From: Microbacter sp. GSS18
Lineage (GTDB): Bacteria; Actinomycetota; Actinomycetes; Actinomycetales; Microbacteriaceae
Length of the DNA: 64,000 nt
NCBI GenBank assembly: GCA_029319145.1
Contig: CP119753.1
Location: 372,001 to 436,000 of the forward strand
Reading direction: 5' to 3'
The notes under the pieces were generated by a model that saw nothing but the letters and a program-made list of their open reading frames with translations, searched no databases and was not told where the DNA came from. Made by a program: the position numbers and the translations under genes. Positions 8,473 to 16,517 of this stretch are shown here, piece by piece. How positions within the stretch are numbered: position 1 is the first letter of the stretch; each line of letters starts with the position of its first letter.

Positions 8473-9468
8473 TCACCAGCGGTTGTGGACCTCCTCGGCC
8501 CAGCCGAGGATCCCGCCGAACGCGACGACCTCGCCCTCCGCGGTCCGGAACGTCCCGCTCCAGTGCCCGAAGCACTGATCTGTGCGCGACGAGACGACCC
8601 CGAGGTTCGTGCGTGTGACCTTGTCGTAGAACGGTGCGAAGGTCGCGTCGAGCCCGCCGCCGCTGATGCGCCACGGCGTGCGCCACGCGGCCAGGTCGTA
8701 CTCCCAGCGCAGTTCGTCATGGATCTTGTGGAGCCGCCCGTCGACGACGATCGCGTTCTCGGTCGACCCTGTGCCGTCGGTCCACTTCCCGCCGACCTGG
8801 ATGCCGATCACGCGGCCGTTCGCGACACCGGAGCCGGCGCCCCAGTTCCACGCGATGTCGTACGGCCACCGGCCTCGGCCGTGGTCGAGGACCGCCCACG
8901 AGGAACCCGCGGGGATGTCGTGGGTCACACCGTCGACGGTCACCGATCCCGAGGCCGGACGGGCGAGGTCCTTGACGGTGTACTGGAAGCGCCGGTCGCT
9001 CCACGGCACCACGACCGCGAGGCGCTCGTGCCCGACGGGGAGCGCGGCGACGACATCGAACGACGCGCCGTCGATGCGGGCGCGCAGCCGCGTCCCGCCG
9101 TCGACCTCGTCGATGTCGATCTCGAGCCCTTGCGCGCGGGCGCGCGCCGACCCGGCCCCGAGCGTCGGCGGCAGCTCGACACCCCGCGCCGGAATGGCCG
9201 TGACCCCCTTGCTCCACGTCCGCTCGGTCTCACGGTCGAAGATCCACACCTCGTGCACCGCGGCGTAGTCGATCGACGACACCGTCAGGGCGAGGATGTG
9301 GGTGGGCGTCGAGACGTTCCAGTACTCCCAGCGCTTGTTGCGGCCGTGTCCGCGCCCGAGTCCCGACGTGTCGACCACGGGCTGCCGGGCCCAGCCGACG
9401 GCTGCGCGGTTCAGGCGTCCGTTCGGGAGAGTCAGCGGCACCGGCGCCGTCAGCTCGGCCAGCGTCAT
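8473..9468 (-). CDS. DUF2804 domain-containing protein
   Basis: A 331-residue protein matching the DUF2804 family in length and in its Trp/Gly-rich beta pattern: RNKRWEYWNVSTPTH, HEVWIFDRE, GSSWAVLDHGRGRWPYDIAWNWGAG and FGHWSGTFRTAEGE. The family resembles lipocalin/CrtC-like hydroxyneurosporene hydratase-type beta barrels, but its reaction is unknown. No signal peptide is present, so it should be cytoplasmic. The start ATG follows a GGAGGATGC ribosome site. Confidence 0.88.
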   Translation of the reverse strand: MTLAELTAPVPLTLPNGRLNRAAVGWARQPVVDTSGLGRGHGRNKRWEYWNVSTPTHILALTVSSIDYAAVHEVWIFDRETERTWSKGVTAIPARGVELPPTLGAGSARARAQGLEIDIDEVDGGTRLRARIDGASFDVVAALPVGHERLAVVVPWSDRRFQYTVKDLARPASGSVTVDGVTHDIPAGSSWAVLDHGRGRWPYDIAWNWGAGSGVANGRVIGIQVGGKWTDGTGSTENAIVVDGRLHKIHDELRWEYDLAAWRTPWRISGGGLDATFAPFYDKVTRTNLGVVSSRTDQCFGHWSGTFRTAEGEVVAFGGILGWAEEVHNRW

Positions 9469-9481
9469 GCATCCTCCGTGA

Positions 9482-9892
9482 TCAGCGCTCGTCGGCCGTC
9501 GACCACGCGATGTCCGCGACGCACAGCCCGTTCAGCGTCTCACGATAGAGCACCGCCGCGGGGAAGAGCCGCCCGGAGCGTGCGTGCGCGTCCAGGTCGA
9601 GGTCGATCCGCCACGCCGCATCGTCCCCGTCCGGCGACGGCGCAGCCATGCGCGCGGGCGCCCCGGGCGACATGCCGTGCCAGTCCTCGGGGACGCCGAA
9701 GTCGGCGGTGCCGTCGGCGCACGCGAACGCGTCCTCGTCTCCCGATGCCGCGGCCGTGATGAGCTCGCGGGTCCGGTCGATCACCTGAGCCCTGTCCACG
9801 CCCCAAACCAGGGTGTCCGGCGAGCACGCCACGAGAGCGGCTGCCAGCGACAGGGGCGCGAGCGAGCCCGCGGCGCGGGCGGAAGAGGTCAC
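9482..9892 (-). CDS. Predicted small lipoprotein
   Basis: A 136-residue protein with a signal peptide ending in a lipobox (LAAALVACSPD, Cys about residue 23), so it should be anchored outside the membrane. The mature part contains two further cysteines (FACADG, GLCVADIAW) that could form a disulfide. No family recognised. The GTG start is preceded by TAGGTT-N6, a leaderless promoter layout. It ends 13 bp before the DUF2804 start. Confidence 0.7.
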   Translation of the reverse strand: MTSSARAAGSLAPLSLAAALVACSPDTLVWGVDRAQVIDRTRELITAAASGDEDAFACADGTADFGVPEDWHGMSPGAPARMAAPSPDGDDAAWRIDLDLDAHARSGRLFPAAVLYRETLNGLCVADIAWSTADER

Positions 9893-9898
9893 GGCGCC

Positions 9899-9904
9899 AA
9901 CCTA
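9899..9904 (-). promoter_or_regulatory. -10 element for leaderless lipoprotein gene
   Basis: On the minus strand TAGGTT is followed by six bases and the GTG start at 9892. Confidence 0.5.
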
Positions 9905-9975
9905 CTGGGCCGTCGGGTGAGAAGCACGGCCGAAGAGGTTCGGGTCGAACCCGTGACAGCAGGACGACGAGCGCG

Positions 9976-10050
9976 TGGCGCCCCTGGAGGGACTCGAACC
10001 CCCAACCGTTTCCTTAGGACGGAACTGCTCTTCCATTGAGCTACAGAGGC
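9976..10050 (-). tRNA. tRNA-Arg (anticodon CCU)
   Basis: Reading the minus strand gives a full cloverleaf: acceptor GCCTCTG pairing with CAGGGGC, a D-stem GCTC/GAGC, anticodon loop GTCCTAA with anticodon CCT, TTCGAGT T-loop and discriminator G. The 3' CCA is encoded (9976-9978). It reads the rare Arg codon AGG. The outermost pair of the anticodon stem appears mismatched (G/A), otherwise the structure is regular. Confidence 0.93.
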
Positions 10051-10078
10051 TGGCCGCTCAAGTCTACAGAGACGACAC

Positions 10079-10107
10079 GGGGCTCCCGCGCATTGCGCGG
10101 GAGCCCC
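10079..10107. terminator. Strong hairpin between hesB-like gene and tRNA-Arg
   Basis: A perfect 13-bp stem (GGGGCTCCCGCGC) closes a three-base loop. It lies 20 bp beyond the stop of the minus-strand HesB-like gene and before the tRNA. No long T-run follows, as is usual for high-GC actinobacterial terminators. Confidence 0.8.
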
Positions 10108-10127
10108 GGAAGACTCTGGTTCGGGCG

Positions 10128-10409
10128 TCAGCCCTGGGCGGCGAGTGCGAAGCGCACCGAGCCGTCCTGCGACATCTCGGCATCCAGGACACGGTCCTGG
10201 AGGGCCTGGGCGGCGCCGCCGTCGAGGAACACGCGCGCACCTTCGGTCACCACGACGGTGTCCTCGGGCTGCGGTTCCTTCGCGATGGAGAGCTCGAAAC
10301 CGGATGCCGGGTCGGTCTCGCGGATGCGGACGCCCCCGTCCTCGGCCTCGGGCGTGCTGGCGACGATGTTCTTCACTGCCTCTGCGGCGGTCTGGGTCAG
10401 CGTGAGCAT
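10128..10409 (-). CDS. HesB/IscA-like protein lacking cysteines
   Basis: A 93-residue protein starting MLTLTQTAAEAVKNIV, preceded by a good ribosome site (GGAAGGAG). Pattern and length fit the HesB/IscA A-type iron-sulfur carrier fold (VRIRET, FELSIA, GARVFLD, LDAEM, RFALA). No cysteine is present anywhere, so the three ligands used by A-type carriers are absent and cluster carriage is unlikely. This actinobacterial subgroup is usually just called HesB; its role is unknown. It is monocistronic, ending at the strong hairpin before tRNA-Arg. Confidence 0.75.
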   Translation of the reverse strand: MLTLTQTAAEAVKNIVASTPEAEDGGVRIRETDPASGFELSIAKEPQPEDTVVVTEGARVFLDGGAAQALQDRVLDAEMSQDGSVRFALAAQG

Positions 10410-10557
10410 GCTGATACTCCTTCCGGTTCGGACTGAGTCGGCCACGATTCCGAGAAATGCCGGCATCCGCAACCCCGTCGGCCGTCTGAGCGCCCATTCC
10501 CACCGGATACGGAGGTTCGCGCCGCCGCGTGTGGCATCCTCGCGCGTCGCGCGCGCG

Positions 10558-12132
10558 TCAGCGGGGGATGTTCCGCGCGCGGAATCCCACGAAGCCGATC
10601 GCGAGCAGCGCCGCGCCGATGCCGCCGAGGACCCACTCCGCCGCGACCGAGACGTCCTCGGACGGCACGCGGCCGACGGCGTGGACGGGCGAAAGAGTCA
10701 TCGCCCAGTCGGGGAGCGATACCGTGTCGCCGAGGATGGCCACGAAGGCGATGTAGCCCAGCACGATCCAGATGACGGCGGTCGAGCGGGGGAGTGCGCC
10801 GAACAGCGCCACGGCGAGGCCGAGCACGACCAGCAGGGCCGGCAGGTAGGCGGCGCCCGCGGCGAGGACCCCGTCGACCTCGGTGCCCGCGGTCGCCTGC
10901 AGTCCGGCGGTCCCCGCGAGCAGCGTGGCAGCGGCGAACACGGCCATCACCGCCGCGTGCGATGCGAGCCACCACGCGCGGGCGATCGAACGCGCGAGCG
11001 TCGGTTCGAGCCTGCCGTCGATCTCCTCGGATCGCACGCGGCCGAGCCCCTGCCCGATGACGCCGATCGCCATCAGGACGACCAGCACCAGGGTCAGTGC
11101 CGCATACGCGTCGTTCACGCTCGATGCACCGCCGAAGAACGCCTCCATCGCGGGATTGGCGCTGATCGCCTCGGCGATGTCATCGGTGAACGCGCCGAAC
11201 ACGGCGGCGACCACGAACGATCCCGCGACCCAGGCCGCACCCGACGGTGCGTGCATGCGCAGCACGAGCCCCGGCGTCGTGCGCAGCAGGCCGCTCGCGC
11301 GCGCCGGGCCGCTGCGCGCCGAGACCATGGCGGCCCCGAGGTCCCGTCGGCCCACGAGCACGAGTCCTGCGGCGATGAGGACGGCGGCCACGGCCACCGC
11401 GAGCGCGAGCGGCCACAAGCGGGGCTCGTCGGTGAACGGCCGGGTCTCCTGCTGCCACGCCAGCGGCGACAGCCACTTCCAGCCGTTGTCGCGCACGTCT
11501 CCGATCGCGCGCGTGATGTACGCCGCGCCGAGGACGAGGATGCCGAGCCCGGTCACGGTCCCCGCACGTCGCAGCAGCTGCCCCACGAATGTCGCGAGTC
11601 CGACGAACACCACGCCGAGCCCGGCGATCGAGGCGCCGTACAGCAGCGCACCGCCGGCATCCTCGCCGTATGCGATGAGGGTGAGGGCCATGCCGGCGGC
11701 GACGACGACGAGCGCGGTGACCGCCACGGTCGCGGCGGCCGCCCAGGGTGCCCGGGCGCCCACGCCGCGCGAGCGCAGCAGCTCGAGCATCCCGCTCTCT
11801 TCCTGAGCCCGCGTCTGACGCACGACCAGCAGCAGGCCCATGAGAGGGATCGCGATCGCCGAGATGAAGCCGAACTCGTTCGACGTGACGCCGCCCAGGG
11901 TGTCGGCACCGTACGGCGTGCCGTTGATCGCCGCCATTGCGGGGTCGCTCGCGACGGTCGCGTCGTACGTCGCCAGCTGCTCGGCGGTCGGGTAGAGCCC
12001 GTCGATCGCGCCGACGGTGGCGATGTACCCGCCCAGCAGGGCGACGATCCAGATGACGACCGCCTTCCACCCGGTGCGCAGCTGCACGTGCAGCACCGCT
12101 GCGAAACCGCTGCGGTGTGTGCGCGAGCTCAC
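10558..12132 (-). CDS. ABC exporter permease
   Basis: A 524-residue polytopic membrane protein with about twelve hydrophobic spans in two similar halves (for example WKAVVIWIVALLGGYIATVGAI and, in the second half, WVAGSFVVAAVFGAF). The central segment SNEFGFISAIAIPLMGLLLVV and QEESGMLELLRSRGV are typical of large ABC-2-type antibiotic/polyketide exporter permeases. Its GTG start overlaps the stop of the ATPase gene by four bases (GTGA), so both are co-translated. Substrate unknown; multidrug or peptide export is the usual assignment. Confidence 0.88.
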   Translation of the reverse strand: MSSRTHRSGFAAVLHVQLRTGWKAVVIWIVALLGGYIATVGAIDGLYPTAEQLATYDATVASDPAMAAINGTPYGADTLGGVTSNEFGFISAIAIPLMGLLLVVRQTRAQEESGMLELLRSRGVGARAPWAAAATVAVTALVVVAAGMALTLIAYGEDAGGALLYGASIAGLGVVFVGLATFVGQLLRRAGTVTGLGILVLGAAYITRAIGDVRDNGWKWLSPLAWQQETRPFTDEPRLWPLALAVAVAAVLIAAGLVLVGRRDLGAAMVSARSGPARASGLLRTTPGLVLRMHAPSGAAWVAGSFVVAAVFGAFTDDIAEAISANPAMEAFFGGASSVNDAYAALTLVLVVLMAIGVIGQGLGRVRSEEIDGRLEPTLARSIARAWWLASHAAVMAVFAAATLLAGTAGLQATAGTEVDGVLAAGAAYLPALLVVLGLAVALFGALPRSTAVIWIVLGYIAFVAILGDTVSLPDWAMTLSPVHAVGRVPSEDVSVAAEWVLGGIGAALLAIGFVGFRARNIPR

Positions 12133-13031
12133 GCGGCGCCTTCGTAGGCGCTGAGGAAGAGCTCGTCGAGGCTGGGCGGCCGCACCGTGAGCGTCGTCAC
12201 CCCGACCGCGAGGATCGGCGGGAGCACGCGATCGAGGGCATCGGGCTCGACCGTGAAGGTCAGGTCGGTGCCCTCGCCGGCGTCGACGGCGTGGACGTCC
12301 GTGACGGCGGCGTCCTCCGGCGCGGGAACGCGCGAGCGCGTCACGGCGTGCACCGTCGTGCGTGAGAGCCGCCGCAGTTCGGCGACGCTCCCGGACTGCA
12401 CGACCTTGCCGTGACGGATGATCGTCACCGACTCGCACAGCGCCTCGACCTCGCTGAGGATGTGGCTGGACAGCAGCACCGACGCGCCGTCCGCCGCGCG
12501 CTCGCCCACGCACTCGCGGAAGACCTCCTCCATCAGCGGATCCAGGCCCGAGGTCGGCTCGTCCAGGATCAGCAGGTCCGCGTCGGCCGCGAGCGCTGCC
12601 ACCAGCGCCACCTTCTGGCGGTTGCCCTTGGAGTAGTCGCGGATGCGCTTGGTCGGATCCAGGTCGAAGCGCTCGATGAGGTCCGCGCGGCGCCGGTCGT
12701 CCAGCGGTGCCCCCGACGACCCCAGCAGGTCGATGCACTGCCCGCCGGTCAGCTGCGGCCACAGAGCCACATCGCCCGGGACGTAGGCGAGTCGCCGATG
12801 GAGAGCGACGGCATGCACGAACGGATCGCGGCCGAAAAGCGACACCGTGCCGCCGGATCGCCGCATCAAACCCAGCACGATTCTGATGGTCGTCGATTTT
12901 CCCGCGCCATTGGGGCCGAGGAATCCGAGGACTTCGCCCTCGTCGAGTGTCAGATCGAAGCCGTCGAGCGCGCGGACTTTTCCGAAGTTCTTGGTGAGCC
13001 CCGCGATGTCGATGACCGCGTCGCCCGCCAT
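12129..13031 (-). CDS. ABC exporter ATP-binding protein
   Basis: A 300-residue ABC ATPase with Walker A LGPNGAGKST, Q-loop region, signature YSKGNRQKV (a variant of LSGGQ), Walker B LLILDEPTSGLD and the switch His in LLSSHILSE. It drives the adjacent permease. The start MAGDAVIDIAG is chosen because an upstream extension would run into lsr2; the ATG lies one base after the lsr2 stop, so the pair is probably transcribed with or just after lsr2. Confidence 0.93.
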   Translation of the reverse strand: MAGDAVIDIAGLTKNFGKVRALDGFDLTLDEGEVLGFLGPNGAGKSTTIRIVLGLMRRSGGTVSLFGRDPFVHAVALHRRLAYVPGDVALWPQLTGGQCIDLLGSSGAPLDDRRRADLIERFDLDPTKRIRDYSKGNRQKVALVAALAADADLLILDEPTSGLDPLMEEVFRECVGERAADGASVLLSSHILSEVEALCESVTIIRHGKVVQSGSVAELRRLSRTTVHAVTRSRVPAPEDAAVTDVHAVDAGEGTDLTFTVEPDALDRVLPPILAVGVTTLTVRPPSLDELFLSAYEGAA

Positions 13032-13032
13032 G

Positions 13033-13377
13033 TCAGTGTGCGGCTTCGTATGCCTCGAGGACGGATGCCGGAACGCGCCCGCGCTCGGAGACATCGTAGC
13101 CGTTCGCCTTGGCCCACTCGCGGATCGCGCTGTAGTCCTGCTGTCCGGAGCGGCGCCGCTTGCGCGGGGCTGAGGGCGTCGCGCCGCGGGACGAGACAGT
13201 GCGCGCCGCGGCGATGAAGGGGGCGAGCGCGTCCCGCAGCTCGCCGGCGTGGGCGTCGGTGACGTCGATCTCGTAGGCGACGCCGTCGAGCGAGAACGTC
13301 ACGGTCTCGCCCTCTCCGACTTCGAGGACGGTGCCGTCGATGTCGTCGACGAGCTGGTGCACGATTCTTCGGGCCAT
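13033..13377 (-). CDS. lsr2: Lsr2 nucleoid-associated protein
   Basis: Lsr2 of 114 residues, the actinobacterial H-NS analogue that bridges AT-rich DNA and silences horizontally acquired genes. The N-terminal dimerisation domain (MARRIVHQLVDDIDG, GETVTFSLDGVAYEIDVT) and the C-terminal DNA-binding domain (AIREWAKANGYDVSERGRVPASVLEAYEAA) are both complete; RGR is the AT-hook-like minor-groove motif. A perfect 15-bp inverted repeat lies just upstream and could be an operator. The ABC transporter genes follow directly. Confidence 0.96.
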   Translation of the reverse strand: MARRIVHQLVDDIDGTVLEVGEGETVTFSLDGVAYEIDVTDAHAGELRDALAPFIAAARTVSSRGATPSAPRKRRRSGQQDYSAIREWAKANGYDVSERGRVPASVLEAYEAAH

Positions 13378-13404
13378 GGCATTCACATTACGCGCATAAA
13401 CGCG

Positions 13405-13449
13405 GAATTGTCGCACGCCGCGGCGAAATTCCGGGGCGTGCGACAATTC
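13405..13449. repeat. Perfect 15-bp inverted repeat upstream of lsr2
   Basis: GAATTGTCGCACGCC at 13405-13419 is repeated exactly in inverted form at 13435-13449, with a 15-bp spacer. It sits between the stop of the lipoprotein gene (13481) and the lsr2 start (13377). It could be an lsr2 operator, a terminator for the upstream operon, or both. The arms include an AT-rich AATT core, unusual here. Confidence 0.75.
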
Positions 13450-13480
13450 GGGCATTCTGCGGACGAATTCGTGCTCGAGG

Positions 13481-15154
13481 TCAGGGGCGGTTTCCGCCCG
13501 GTCCGCCTCCCATTCCACCGCCGCCGGGTCCGCCCGTGCCCGTGGACACGGTGGTCGAGGCGGTCGCGCCGGCCGACGTCCCGTCGACCGTGACGGTGTA
13601 GGTCTGGCCGTCGGTCAGGCCCGAACCGCCGTAGACGACGCCGCCGAACGACACGCCGGCGTCGAATGCCGCCACGACGGTGCCGTCGGCCGCGGTGACC
13701 TGGATCGACGAGCCTGCCGAGCCGCTGAGCGACGCGGTGACGAGGGCCATGCCCTCGACGGTCACGCCGCCGTTCGAGTCGATCGTGGTCTCGCCGCCGC
13801 CGGCCGGCCCCGTGAAGGCCACCTCGCCGCCGCTGAGCGTGATGGTCCCGTTCGAGTCGAGGCTGTCGCCGCCCGACGAGACCGTGACGCTGCCGCCCGA
13901 GATGGCGAGCGTCTCGCCCGTGTCGGCTTCGCCGCCGCCGTTCGCGCCGGCGGCGTTGATGCCGTCGTCGCTCGCGGTGACGTCGATCGTGCCGCCCGAG
14001 ATCGCGACATCGGTGGCCTCGAGTCCCTCGTACGAGCTGGTGACGGTCACCTCGCCGTCCCGGATCTCGAGGGTCTGCTCGGCGTGCACGCCGTCGTCGC
14101 CGGTGGTCAGGGTCAGCGCAGCGCCGCCGATGCCGACGGAGCCGTCCGAGTGGATCGCATCGTCGGCGGCGTCCACCGTGATCGTGCCGCCGTCGAGCGC
14201 GACGACCGCGCCCGCGACGATGCCCTTCGCGCCCTCATCGGACGCCGTGCCGGCACCGGCGCTGACGTCGACGGTGCCGCCGGTGACGACGACGTCGGTC
14301 TCGGCCGCGAACCCGTCGTCGCCGGAGGTGAGCGACAGGTCGCCGTCGAGCACCAGGATGTAGCCCTGCGTCGCGTCCGAGTCCTGATCGCTCTTGAGAG
14401 CGTCGCCGCCGGCGTCGACCGTGACGGTGCCGCCCTCGATCACGAGGGAGTCCTTGCCCCGCAGGCCGTCGTCGACGGCGTTCACCGTGAGGTCGCCCGA
14501 GAGGATGACCAGGTCGTCCTTCGAGGTGATGCCGTCGTTGCCGTTGGCGGTCACCTCCAGCGATCCCGTGCCCGAGATCGTCAGGTCGGCGTCGCTGTAG
14601 ATCGCGGCGTTGGCCTCGGCGTCATCGGCGTACGAGGATGCATCCGACACGGCGTTGTCGCTGCCGGCGGCGAGCGAGATCGCGACGTCGTCTGCCGCGG
14701 TCACCGTGATGGCGGCACCGTCGGTGTTGGCGATGTCGGCGTCGTCGAGGATCAGCACCACCTGCGCGTCGTCCCCGGCGTCGACGACGACCGAGCCGTC
14801 CAGCGACCCGGTGAGGCGGTACACGCCCTCGGCGGTGATCGTGACCGTCGAGCCGTCGATCGACACCCCGCCCGACGAGGACGAGGCCGTCGTGCCGCTG
14901 AGGGTGATGTCCTCGGCATCCGCCTCGGCCCACTCGTCGTCGTTCACGACGGTGTAGTCGGCGTTGGCGGCGATGACGGCGTCCGCGTCGAGGTCGGAGT
15001 CGATCACCGCGGCGGTCGTGGTCTCGGTCGTGGTCTGCGTGGTCGACGACGCGGCATCCGATGATGAGTCGGTCGCAACGGCGGCGCAGCCGGCGAGGAC
15101 GACGGCGGAAAGGGCGAAGGGGATGGCAGCCAGTGTCAGGCGGCGGCGGAGCAT
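13481..15154 (-). CDS. Carbohydrate-binding (Cthe_2159-like) lipoprotein
   Basis: A 557-residue exported lipoprotein. A signal peptide ends in VVLAGCAAV (lipobox Cys about residue 23), followed by a Ser/Thr linker and a long series of short beta-helix rungs rich in Asp/Gly (DGITSKDDLVILSGD, DDGFAAETDVVVTGGTVDV, DDGVHAEQTLEI). This is the Cthe_2159-type right-handed parallel beta-helix fold, whose founder binds acidic polysaccharide and calcium. The tail is Gly-rich (GGPGGGGMGGGPGG). It is the last gene of a five-gene operon and overlaps the VTC gene by 19 bp; RBS GAGGAGG. Confidence 0.88.
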   Translation of the reverse strand: MLRRRLTLAAIPFALSAVVLAGCAAVATDSSSDAASSTTQTTTETTTAAVIDSDLDADAVIAANADYTVVNDDEWAEADAEDITLSGTTASSSSGGVSIDGSTVTITAEGVYRLTGSLDGSVVVDAGDDAQVVLILDDADIANTDGAAITVTAADDVAISLAAGSDNAVSDASSYADDAEANAAIYSDADLTISGTGSLEVTANGNDGITSKDDLVILSGDLTVNAVDDGLRGKDSLVIEGGTVTVDAGGDALKSDQDSDATQGYILVLDGDLSLTSGDDGFAAETDVVVTGGTVDVSAGAGTASDEGAKGIVAGAVVALDGGTITVDAADDAIHSDGSVGIGGAALTLTTGDDGVHAEQTLEIRDGEVTVTSSYEGLEATDVAISGGTIDVTASDDGINAAGANGGGEADTGETLAISGGSVTVSSGGDSLDSNGTITLSGGEVAFTGPAGGGETTIDSNGGVTVEGMALVTASLSGSAGSSIQVTAADGTVVAAFDAGVSFGGVVYGGSGLTDGQTYTVTVDGTSAGATASTTVSTGTGGPGGGGMGGGPGGNRP

Positions 15155-15927
15155 GAGGCCTCCTCGATTCGGTGGTCGGGTGAGAACGGGCCGCGGAGGA
15201 GCCGGGCCCAGCGGTTGTGGGGGAGGTCGGGGTTCAGTGCGGCGAGCCCCGTGGCGTACTTGCTGACGGTGGCGGGGCGGATGCCGTGCCGCCACAGCGT
15301 CCGGTCGACCAGCGACGGTGCCGAGCCGGACTTGGTCTCGACGATCACGAGGTCGGGGATCGAGAATCCGTCGCCGTCGGCGTCGAGCCACGTCAGGTCG
15401 GTGTCGACGGTGGCGCGGCCGACGCCGTCGGGCGCGAGGAGCGTCGCGCGCCGATAGCGGGTGACGAGCGTCGCGTGGAGCTCCTCGGCGCGCTCGGACG
15501 CGACGCCGATCGTCTGGAAGACCTCGGCGATCTCGTGGCGGGCGCGGTCGGTCAGTTCATCGGCACGTTCGGGGTCGTATGCCTCGCGCTCCTTGACGGT
15601 CGCGCCGCGCGCGCCGCGCGTCTTGATCTCGAGGAACGCCGAGCCGGTGTCGAGGTAGCTGCGCGTGCGCAGCTTGAAGCGGCGACGCCGGGGCTGGGCC
15701 GCCATGTGGAAGCTCAGCAGATCGGGGGTGTCGAAGTAGACCGACTCGTACGAGAAGTCGCGGGAACCGTCGATGTCGAGCACGCGGGTTGCGGCATCCA
15801 TGTCGTCCAGGAGTGCCTCGAGCTCGCCACGGCTGAGCACGTACTTGCGGTCGATGCGCGTCAGCAGGGCGGCTTCGGCGACGAGGTCGTCGAGCGTGAC
15901 CGGTGAGAAGCGGTCGAGGGGGCTCAT
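15136..15927 (-). CDS. VTC-domain (polyphosphate polymerase-like) protein
   Basis: A 263-residue CYTH/VTC-superfamily tunnel-fold protein. Seen are RIDRKYVLSR near the N-terminus, SVYFDTPDL, RRRRFKLRTRSYLD, AFLEIKTRG and VIVETKSG, giving the basic/acidic residues typical of triphosphate-tunnel enzymes. In yeast Vtc4 this domain makes polyphosphate; bacterial homologues beside DUF4956 and CotH/Cthe_2159 genes are of unknown function. Overlaps its neighbours at both ends, which indicates translational coupling. No signal peptide, so cytoplasmic. Confidence 0.9.
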   Translation of the reverse strand: MSPLDRFSPVTLDDLVAEAALLTRIDRKYVLSRGELEALLDDMDAATRVLDIDGSRDFSYESVYFDTPDLLSFHMAAQPRRRRFKLRTRSYLDTGSAFLEIKTRGARGATVKEREAYDPERADELTDRARHEIAEVFQTIGVASERAEELHATLVTRYRRATLLAPDGVGRATVDTDLTWLDADGDGFSIPDLVIVETKSGSAPSLVDRTLWRHGIRPATVSKYATGLAALNPDLPHNRWARLLRGPFSPDHRIEEASCSAAA

Positions 15928-16517
15928 CGTCCCGCCCCCGCCGTCGTGGCCCGGCGGGCGGGGGCGCCTGCGGCGGCCTTGTAGCGGACGTCGACCGTGG
16001 TGGTGTCATTGACCAGGTCGAGGTCGGTGACCGTCACGCGCGTCACCTGGGCCCCCAGGCGGGCGGTGAGCTCGCCGTGCAGCTCGACCTCGTCGGTGAT
16101 CGCGCGATCCAGGCGCACGCGCTGGTCCCGGCTCCGGGCCAGCAGTCGCGGGTGGTCCGCGGCCCACATGACGGCGAGGATGAGCACGATGAGCCCGATC
16201 GCCGGGAGCGGGTCGGTCTGGGGCAGGCCGGCGATCAGGCCCATCGCGAGTGCGGAGAAGTAGTAGGCGACCTCGCGCTGCGAGATCTCCGACGAGCGCA
16301 GGCGGATGATCGACAGCACGCCGAACAGACCCAGGCCCAGACCCAGCGCCACCTCGGCCGTGCCGAGCACCGACGCCACGGCGAGGACGCCGACGTTGAC
16401 GCCGAGGAAGGCGACGACGAGGTCCCGGCGCTGGTGCCGGCGGTAGTAGAGGCCGAGGCTGAGGACGATGGCCGCGATCAGATCGATCGCGATGAGGAGC
16501 AGGGCGCTGGCGGTCAT
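15924..16517 (-). CDS. DUF4956 membrane protein
   Basis: A 197-residue protein with four N-terminal membrane spans (SALLLIAIDLIAAIVLSLGLYY; VVAFLGVNVGVLAVASVLG; ALGLGLGLFGVLSIIRL; VAYYFSALAMGLIAGL) and a soluble C-terminal domain. The motif FGVLSIIRLRSSEISQREVAYYFSALA is characteristic of DUF4956. The family is almost always next to VTC-domain proteins and may form their membrane anchor or export path. Four-base overlaps with both neighbours. Confidence 0.92.
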   Translation of the reverse strand: MTASALLLIAIDLIAAIVLSLGLYYRRHQRRDLVVAFLGVNVGVLAVASVLGTAEVALGLGLGLFGVLSIIRLRSSEISQREVAYYFSALAMGLIAGLPQTDPLPAIGLIVLILAVMWAADHPRLLARSRDQRVRLDRAITDEVELHGELTARLGAQVTRVTVTDLDLVNDTTTVDVRYKAAAGAPARRATTAGAGR

